From positions 92,138 to 156,137 of the forward strand of contig BQMJ01000073.1 of the NCBI GenBank assembly GCA_025991245.1: 64,000 nt of DNA. The letters are read 5' to 3'. The number at the start of each line of letters is the position of its first letter. Within the stretch, counting starts at the first letter, position 1. The notes under the pieces are model-generated. The model searched no databases. It was not told the origin of the DNA and saw nothing but the letters and a program-made list of their open reading frames with translations. This document shows, in pieces, positions 55,301 through 64,000 of this stretch. This stretch comes from Galdieria partita. Its lineage: Eukaryota; Rhodophyta; Bangiophyceae; Galdieriales; Galdieriaceae. Position numbers and translations under genes: made by a program.

Positions 55301-57440
55301 CTTTCATGGGCTGTGTTTTGTTCTACGTAGCCAATTCTCGACAAGATTCAAAAATTTTTCGAAATCTTTTTAAAGCAGATATTTGTGGAAAAAAAGTTGT
55401 AGAAATTGGTTTGTATATACTAATTTGTGTTTTCTTGTTTCATATGAACTTTTTCACGATTAGCCAAGAGTAAGCTCCATTTGTCTAAAAAATGGCTAGA
55501 GTGCTATTTATTTGTAAATATAAAAATAAGTAGTGGTCGAAATCAACAAAAATGGAGGAGTAAAAGAATCGAAGTTACCAAGCTCTTCTTTCATACTCCA
55601 TTGTCCTCTGGAAAAGTTGAGGAAAGACCAACGATTGATTTAAAATCTCTATGGTGCATCTTTGCATACATGACATAGTTGGAAATTCTTGAGCCAGTTT
55701 GCAAGTACACTAGAATATTTACAAGTAGAGCTTCTCCTGCAGTGTCCCAAATACCACAGTATTTCAAGTTGAGCCGTTAACAAAGACTGCTAGTCTCAAT
55801 CTTCTCTTGCTCCCTATTAAGACATAGAAATGAATTTTTACCTCTGTACAACAAATTCTTTTTATTTCTATTCGCCAAGTACCGATTTAAACGCAAGATA
55901 AATATGAAAAGCAAAACTCTTTGAAATTTCTTATGGTAATAATGGAAGAAATAGAATTTCGATTGGAGGACTTCCCAAACATAGAGTTTCAAATAGAAAA
56001 TTCTGGAGAGAAGGGCTAGGAAGAAACCAAAATGTTATGCAATGCATAGTAAAAGACTAAAAAAGTACTTAAAGATAAGAAAGCAAGGAAGAAGAAACTG
56101 ATTGTAGAGAAAAAGAATGAAAGTACCACATGACCGATAAGAAAGAATGCTACTCAGTGATACTTTCTTCTTATAGCTACCGCTCAAAGTATAGACCAGC
56201 TAGACATAAAGCAAGAAGAAAGAGGAAGAACAGTAGACATGATGGAACATTTATGTTGTTACTGTTAACTGTTTCTTCCTGTTGGAGGCTTTCTTATGGC
56301 ATATGTATGGTATTGGTTACTTTTGGTTCAATATGTATACCATCACCAAAGTAGCAGATTAATGTTCGAAGATACTCACAGAATGAAATAAGGAATATAA
56401 ATGTATCAGAAAACGTAAAAAACTGCTTTATCGGATGGCTAAATGATAAATAAGACACCACAAAGAAACACAAGGCGATAAAAGGTTGTACTCTTAAAAC
56501 TACTATCAATGAATTGAGAATGACTGTGATTTGGTAGATTCCGAGCAAAGATGTTTCAGAAAACGGAGTCGATTTAGTTTTGCAACATTTCAAGTAAATA
56601 ATGAGTTATGTTAGCTCCAAACAAATGAAAACGTTTCCTCAGTCAAAAGCGGTACAAGTGCACGAGTATGTTAGGGGATGAAGATTCATAGGCGAAATTC
56701 AATTGACACGAATGGATCATCAAACAAAAAAAAACTTCGAAACTACTGAATATGAAAGCAACAAAGTAAGTCAAAATATGTGAATCATTAAATAATTCTT
56801 TGCTTTATAACAATGGTTTCACAAGAACATAATTCATTTAAGGAAAGCGCATGACGGATGTCAGAGGACACTAGACAATTCTTTTTTTATTAGACCTTTG
56901 TAACGTTTCTTTCTTTCGTACACTTATAGACTAACAGATGAACGATACAGATAGCGATTTTGAAAATAACCCATAGAGAAAAGAGAGACTGTGAGAGAAA
57001 TAGAATCTCTAGAAAGTCGAAGAATTCTCATATACTACTTGTCTTTATTGAATAAGTATCTCTAATTGTTCTCTTGAGCGGACATTAGTCGACAATGCAA
57101 AAGATAGTAAGAAGAAGTGTCCAAAATGCATGTTCAAATAAGAACCTAACATATTCTCAGTCGTAAACAATTCAATACTTTTGTCAAATTGAAATACTCA
57201 AAAGAAATTTTATATATTTTAGGAGAGAAACAAAAACACCAGGATGATTTCAAAGCACAAGAATGAAAATACAACAAACTAGTGGAGGAAAAGTGCTCTT
57301 GAGAGATATGTCTCTCAACAAGCTGTCATTCAAAGCATAGTCAAACTGACATAATCCAAGTTGCTATAGACCTACATTGAACTTTTGTGGCGAAATTGTT
57401 AACTGTTTAATTCATTTGAGGCCTTTTTATGAGAAGAATG
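55301..57440. repeat. Subtelomeric tandem repeat T, unit 1
   Basis: Begins near the block CTGTGTTTTGTTCTACGTAG (55311). The same block recurs at 57445, an offset of 2134 bases; CTCTTCTTTCATACTCCAT at 55583 recurs at 57717 with the same offset. Small indels raise the offset to about 2160 by the end of the unit. No conserved long frame. Confidence 0.85.
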
Positions 57441-59608
57441 TGGCCTGTGTTTTGTTCTACGTAGCCAATTCTCCACAAAAATGAAAAATTTTTTGGAAAT
57501 TTTTTTAAAGCTAGACACTTTTATAAAAAGGTTCTAGGAGATAGTTTGTTTTCAGAGAAATGTATTTTTCTCATACGTGACTAACATTTTACGATTTGCC
57601 GAGAGTATGCTCCCACTGACTCAAAATGGCTAGAGCGCTATTTTCTTGTATATATAAAAACAACCAATAGTAGAAATCAACAGCAATGAAGCAATAGAAG
57701 AATAAAAATTACCAAACTCTTCTTTCATACTCCATTTTTCTCTGACAAAGTTAAGGAAACACCAAAGATTGATTCAAAATCTTCGATAGTGCATTTTTCT
57801 TTTCCTTACTTGATATAGTACAAAATTCTTGAGCGAGGTTGCAAGTACACCAGAATAGTACAAGTTGAGCTTCTCCTACAACGTCGCAAATATCACAGTA
57901 TTCCAAGTTGTGTCAATAACACAGGCGTCCAGTCTCAATCTTGCTCTTGCTCCCTATTAAAACATAGAAATGAATATGTACCTCTGTGGAAGATATTTTA
58001 TTCATTTCTATTAACCAAGTAACGAATTAAACGCTAGATAAATATGAAAAGCAAAACGCATTGAAATTTTTTATGGTAATCATGGAAGAAGTAGAATTCC
58101 GATTGGAGGACTTCTCAAACAAAGAGTTTTAAATAGGAAATTCAAGAGAAAGAGCTAGGAAGAAACCAAAATTTCATGAAATGCATACTAAAACTAAAGG
58201 GTATTTCAAGTTAAGAAAACAAAGAAGAACAAGTTTTACGTGGAGAAAAAGAATAAAAGTGCAGCAAGACCAATGCCGAAAAATGCTACGCAGTCATACA
58301 TTCTTCGAATAGCCACCGCTCAAAGTATAGACTAGCTAGACATAAAACAAATAGAAAGAGGAAGGATAGTAGACATGATGGAATATCTACGTCGTCATTG
58401 TTTACTATTTCTTTCAGTTGAAGTCATTTTTATGGCATATGTATGGCATGCGTTACTTTTGTTTCTATATGTATACCACCACCAAAGTCGAAGTATAGTA
58501 TAAGAAGATACTCACAGAATAAAATAAGCAGTAAACATGTAACGTAAGAAAGTAAAAAACTGATTTGTCAAATTGTTAAATGATAAACGCGACATCATAA
58601 GAAAGCATAAGACGAGACAAAGTTGTACTTTTCAAGCCACTATCAGTGAATTGAGAAAGACTCTGATAGGGTAGATCTATAGTAGTAATACGGATGCAGA
58701 AAACGGAGCCGATTTAGTTTAGCAATATTTCAAATAAATAATGAATTATTTTAGCTCCAAAGAATGAAAACGTTTCCCCAAAGCAAGTTTTTGAGAAAAT
58801 ACATGATCTATCAATGGCAGTACAATTGTAGAGGTTTTGTTAGGGATAAAGATTATATAGGCGAAATTGAATTGTCACAAATGCATCAACAAACAAGACA
58901 AAACATCAAAACTATCAAATATGAAACCAACAAAGTAAATCAACATTTGAATCATTTCATTTTTTCCTCATAGCATTGGCTTCACGAGAACGTAATGGAG
59001 TGGAAGCGCACGACATATTGCAGTTTACACTAAGAAATTTTCGGTTTACTAAGACTCGGCAACGGATTTTCTTGGATATACTTAAAGTTTAAAAAAAGAA
59101 AGATAAAAATGGCCAGTTAAAAATTAATCTATAGAGAAAAGAAAGACTTTTAGAGAAAAAGACACCATCGAAACAATAGAAGAATTTCCTTCTACTTCCT
59201 GCTCTTCATTCAATTAGTACCACTAATTGTTCTCAAGGGGTGGACATCAGTCTACAATGCAAAAGATAGTAAGAAGAAGTGTTCAAAATGCATGTTCAAA
59301 GAAAAACCTACCATATTCTCAGTCGGAAACAATTCAGTACTTTCGTCAAATTGAAATACTCAAAAGAAATTTTATATTTTTAAGGAGAGAAACTAAAACG
59401 ACAGGATGATTTCAAAGAACAAGAATGAAAAATCAACGAATTCATGGAGGAAAAGTGCTCTTGAGAGATATGCTTCTCTACAAGCTGTGATTCAAAGCAT
59501 AGTCAAACTGACATAAAGCATATAATGTCCAAGATGCTTCGGACAAACATTGAACTTTTGTGGCTAGATTGCTAACGGTTCAATTCATTTGAGGCCTTTT
59601 TATGAGAA
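57441..59608. repeat. Subtelomeric tandem repeat T, unit 2
   Basis: Second copy of the ~2.13-kb unit in direct orientation. The unit ends (about 57410-57433 and 59584-59608) share TTCATTTGAGGCCTTTTTAT. Differences are spread evenly, so the duplication is not very recent. Confidence 0.85.
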
Positions 59609-61650
59609 GAGTGTGGCTTGTTTTGTCTTCATTATATATACCAACAGTACAATTCGTGTATAATATTATGCCAATCAACATAAAACAGAACAAAATGGAT
59701 CCAGTCACCATAAGAAAGCAATAAATTCTTTTTACAAAAAAGCTGTCTGATAAAAGATACTACATAGTAAAAACCAACGGTTGCAAGATTCTACTTTTCG
59801 AAAAACTGTCGCTTTTCAATATCGAAAACGACTATAGTGAAACAAGCCATGCAATACGTTAGCTGTAAAAATTACCAGATTTAGATTTCGCAATATATCA
59901 AATTCAGAACCAAATTGCTCAGCTCCCCCAAAAAAATTAAAAACTTCAATAAAAGTGAAACAAATGGGACAATTGGATATCGCTTACATGCAATACAAAT
60001 ACAACTGTGGGGGTGGTTCCCAAAAGATTTTAAAGTAAGAATTACTTTGTCACTCGAGGTAAATTAACAAATTCACAAAAATCTTCAAGAATGTTGACAC
60101 AATTTCACATATATGTAGCCCAATCTAAACCACTTAATTTTATACTCTAGATTCTTTTACGACGATCTAGTGAATTGCGAAAAACACATGCATTTTAGAG
60201 AAAGGAATGAAAAGTCGTGTCTTTTCAAATAAAAAATTTAACTGTTTTTGTAAAATTATCTACGGTTCATTAGAAGAGCTATAAAAATGTCGTCTCGAAT
60301 AGAGTCTATAGAAAAAGAAAGAATTTGAGGTCGGCCCATGAAAAAATTGAAGAATTTCAATACATAACTTGTTCATTATGGCATCAGTATTCCTAGTTGT
60401 TCTCAGGGGTAGACAGTAGGTGATAATGCGAAATTTAGTAAAAAGAAAAGTAGAACAAATCTTATATAGAAAAAATCAATATATTCTCACCTCGAACAGT
60501 TTAGTACATAGGTGAAATAGAACCTAGAAAAACTTCATTACACATTCAAGGGTTACAAGACATAAAACACAGAAGAAAAACAGACAGTATTACTAGAAGA
60601 GGAATGATCAAACAAGTGAACTTTCTAAAATGTGAACAAAGAGCCTAAATGACAATTGAATCTTCTAGCTCATTCATTCTTAAAAAGTAACAATTGAACA
60701 GAAATCTGTGACATAAGAGTGCACACTGAAAAGCCGACAAAGAGATTCAAAATTCGACATTGTAGAGAATAGATACAAAGTGGCTCGAAAAGTTTACCAA
60801 AAAACAAAGTATTGCTTTCTAGAATCTGAGAATAGCATAAGCACTGTTTACTTTTTGCTAAATATGTATACCGATACTATCTTTCAAGTAAGGCTACTCA
60901 AAGAATGAAGCAAGCAGTGTCTCAAGACCATCAAAAAGCAGAAACGACTTACCAAATGGTTAAATTTTCAATAGCATTGCACCGTAGAGTACAAAAAAAT
61001 GACAAAATAACAATACTTAGAATTTTGTTATATAAGACAAATTCCTAAAAACGATTCTAACAAGGTAAGGTTCTGCCATGAAGATCTTGGCGAAACCATT
61101 GAAACAAAAGTTTTGAAACTATCCATATTCAACGCTTATTACTATGCATGAACTGAAGACATCAGCGACCTTAATAAGAAAAATCAATAAACAAAGAACA
61201 TCATCTCTACCATGTAGTACCTATATAAAAAGAAAAATTCAACGAAAAAGCTACCATGTCACCAAGGCATAAAAATTTAAAAAAATTCCAAAACTTGTGA
61301 CAACAGTTAAAAAAAAAGATTTCAGCATTTCATTTTCAGTTCTATTGCATTCGCTTTATGAAACGGTATTGAAGAGAAGTTTTTGCAATGTATCAAAGGG
61401 GAATAGGCAATTTTTGCATTACCAGTTTAGGACTTTCTTTATACGGTTTACTAAAGGAACAATACCAAAACTAATTTTAGAAAAAGAGCAATAGAAAAAA
61501 CCTTTAGAGAAATAAAAACTTGAGAATATATTGAGAAATTTTTAAGTACCACTTGTTCTTTACATCATCGGTACCGTGAATCTGTCCTCGTCAGGCAGAT
61601 ATTTCTCAACCTTGTGAAACGAAGTAAAAAAGTTACAGCAATCTGCTCAC
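59609..61650. repeat. Diverged partial copies of repeat T
   Basis: Two weaker partial copies appear to follow. 60360-60530 matches the GTTCTC...GGACAT...GACAATGCAAAAG block of units 1 and 2 (57070, 59230), and 60860-60970 matches the ATGTATACC...ACTCA...GAATGAA block (56330, 58470). 61545-61580 carries another ACTTGTTCTTTA end block. Similarity falls towards the telomere. Confidence 0.5.
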
Positions 61651-63491
61651 AGAGAAAAAAAATACAATACCTTTGATGAACGGGAATTTAGTAACTATAT
61701 CACATAGAAATACAGAAGAAAAAATGTTTCTTTTCTCATTGGAAGAAAAGTAGTAAGAAGAAGAGATAATCCTTGAACACAGCAATGAAAGCAGCAAAAT
61801 ACAAAGAAATGAAAATGTTACATAGTGGCAGATTGCTCTACTGTTGCAACGAGTTGTTCACGTACATTGCTCGCGCCTCACACTTATGACACCAGAAGGG
61901 TACCATTCAAACGAACCACCTAAAATCTCAAAACGATACAAAAGTAGCAGAAAAAAATGTGCATTCTTAATAAAATTTGAACTTAAGAAGGAATGTAAAA
62001 AACTAACTCCAGTTTTCAATCCAAAAATAGTTTAAACAAAATGTAGCTGACAGGAAACCAAACTTGGTCAGTAGCACAGCAAACATAAAAGATAAAACAA
62101 TACGTAACTATTCTTTAGCAAAAAAACATAAATAAGAAACCAGACATAAACAATTCACTCTGCCCACTAAAACTTTGGGACTATTGGAGCTCAGTGAACT
62201 GAAAAACTAGGTATGTCTAGGACGAAAGCAACAAGCATTTTTTCGTCATTTTGGTTTTATAATACTTCATTAGGGTATACTTTCAAGTTAAATATGCATA
62301 CTTACCAAAAGGTTCAAATACTATTGGAAGATATTAACAGGGTGATTCAAGGGAAATTCATCCAATATCAGAAACCAAAAGGATCTTACACCAAATAGAT
62401 TTGGCACAAATATCAGACAAAGCAAAAAAAATAATGTGAAAAACATATAAATTTACTGTTCCACAAGGTCAATCAAGAATGTCGGTAATAATGCAAATGA
62501 CAACAAAAAGGAGCTACTTAAGAAAAATGGTCATAATTTCTAAATGCCTCACAAATTCGAATAATTGCAAAGCAGCAGAGAAATGCTTCAACTCAAAAGA
62601 GCTTTGAATTAAAAATACCATCTTAAAATTTTCCTTAGATTTCCAGGTCTTCCCTTAATGAACAACAAATACAAACATACAAAAAACTGGCTCACAGGCA
62701 CGTCATTTTATCACTAGCAAAACAAGAAGCACCATTTAAAATTGACTAATTTTAGGAGACTAATAGCAAAAGTAAAGGTCTTCATAGAAAAACATCGCTT
62801 TTTTCTTTAACAAAACAATATGACATAGACAGTGATAATTGTTCAAATGCGGATGGTCTCATACAGGGCAATAGGAACTCTTTTCATCAGGGTCAATTAA
62901 GTTTTATTTAGGGTTTAGTACTGTTTGAATCCAAAGTCACATACTATAGAAAAATATAAACAGGATACATAAAGGAAAATTCATCCATCATATGAAAACT
63001 CGAGAATTCTCTACATATTATAAAGGGCCCTAACTAAGAACAAAAAAAAAATTAATAAAAGCTTTAATAATTCGCTTTACAACATTGACAATAAAAGAGA
63101 AAGGTAATAAGGCTAAAATCAACCAAAAAAGTTTTTCATTGAAACAAACCGCTTAAAATTTTAAATCGGCAAAACACACCAAAAGAACAGCTAATCAAAA
63201 AAAGGGCGATAATTAATTAACGATGACATGTAAACATTTTTTTAGGATTCCAAGTGTTCCAGCAATCAAGCTCAAATCCACAAACAAAAAGAAGAACAAA
63301 CCAAAAGTCATATGGCCATTAGAAAAACCTTTATAAAAACTTGCGGCTTAATTAATTATACTAGAAGCAAGCGTAGATCGATCGGTAGAATTGAAGAACT
63401 TTCTTCTCTGATGCATTCACGAAAAAAATGCAGTGAACTATAAAATACACGTAGCCTGACAGAAAAGAATATGTATTTTTCTGTCTTATTC
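61651..63491. other. A-rich subtelomere, no gene seen
   Basis: Very AT-rich, A-rich on the plus strand, with only short chance frames. A single telomere-like TTTATTTAGGGTTTAG occurs at about 62909-62924. Confidence 0.55.
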
Positions 63492-64000
63492 AGGGTTTAC
63501 TGAGGTTTTACTGAGGTTTTACTAGGTTCTATTAGGGTTTACTAGGTTCTATTAGGTTCTATTAGGGTTTATTTAGGGTTTATTTAGGGTTTATTAGGGT
63601 TTATTAGGGTTTATTTAGGGTTTATTAGGGTTTATTTAGGGTTTATTAGGGTTTATTAGGGTTTATTAGGGTTTATTAGGGTTTATTAGGGTTTATTAGG
63701 GTTTATTTAGGGTTTATTAGGGTTTATTTAGGGTTTATTAGGGTTTATTTAGGGTTTATTTAGGGTTTATTAGGGTTTATTAGGGTTTATTAGGGTTTAT
63801 TAGGGTTTATTTAGGGTTTATTAGGGTTTATTAGGGTTTATTAGGGTTTATTAGGGTTTATTAGGGTTTATTAGGGTTTATTAGGGTTTATTAGGGTTTA
63901 TTAGGGTTTATTTAGGGTTTATTAGGGTTTATTTAGGGTTTATTAGGGTTTATTAGGGTTTATTAGGGTTTATTAGGGTTTATTAGGGTTTATTAGGGGT
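63492..64000 (+). repeat. Telomere, TTATT(T)AGGG array
   Basis: From 63492 to about 63565 the units are degenerate (GGTTTTACTGA, GGTTCTATTA variants). From there to the window end they are near-perfect alternations of a 9-base unit TTATTAGGG and a 10-base unit TTATTTAGGG. The G-rich strand runs 5'->3' towards the right edge, as expected for a right chromosome end. The unit type matches, as I recall, the telomere reported for Galdieria sulphuraria. The array is cut by the window or assembly end, so full length is unknown. Confidence 0.97.

Noticed and set aside
59227-59409. 60-codon ORF inside repeat T unit 2
   Set aside because: The matching stretch of unit 1 (about 57085-57240) is interrupted, so it is not a conserved gene.
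62909-62924. Interstitial telomere repeat
   Set aside because: Only one unit and a half in AT-rich DNA; could be chance.
1-64000. CRISPR arrays, bacterial operons, ribosome binding sites, rRNA or tRNA genes
   Set aside because: The window is eukaryotic nuclear DNA with introns; no rRNA, tRNA or direct-repeat/spacer array was recognised.

Overview
The window looks like one end of a nuclear chromosome of a unicellular red alga of the Galdieria group. The last ~510 bases are a telomere made of mixed 9- and 10-base units of the type TTATT(T)AGGG, running G-strand 5'->3' to the right edge; as I recall, that is the telomere reported for Galdieria sulphuraria. Supporting traits are an AT-rich genome, compact genes, very short introns (mostly 43-57 nt, GT-AG), closely spaced neighbours, and plastid-type enzymes (a soluble ATS1-like glycerol-3-phosphate acyltransferase and a uroporphyrinogen-III methyltransferase with a likely transit peptide). 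The species assignment is an inference.

Region 1 (1-11.3 kb) is dense and housekeeping-like: the 5' end of a COQ9-like gene, uroporphyrinogen-III C-methyltransferase, membralin, a small unknown protein, a METTL21-type protein methyltransferase, a COX5C/COX6C-like cytochrome oxidase subunit, a phosphate-symporter-like MFS carrier, plastid GPAT, NAT9 acetyltransferase and a bHLH transcription factor. Many models needed splicing by hand; exon joins are given in the evidence.

Region 2 (12.3-19.5 kb) is the most unusual gene-bearing part. It is a cluster of predicted secreted or membrane-anchored proteins that share a small cysteine module (CxC ... C-x4-C-x3-C), two of them clear paralogues. A 10-base element GGTGCGCAAC (palindromic core TGCGCA) occurs four times, only in the upstream regions of these genes. 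A single-domain cytochrome b5 protein lies inside the cluster.

Region 3 (20.4-31 kb) holds a large LRR-RING-TRAF-zinc-finger protein, an apparently broken gene, dispersed repeats and a secreted glycine-rich protein.

Region 4 (31-46 kb) is accessory and damaged. It has a relic of a D5/SF3-type helicase, an amino-acid transporter with one in-frame TGA, an intact-looking O-methyltransferase, and two related P-loop NTPase genes (possibly Crinkler/RHS-like), one split by an in-frame TGA and one frameshifted and truncated.

Region 5 (46-63.5 kb) is a gene desert with diverged dispersed repeats, a ~2.13-kb tandem duplication with weaker copies further right, and then the telomere.

All calls come from reading the sequence and recalling protein families; nothing was searched.
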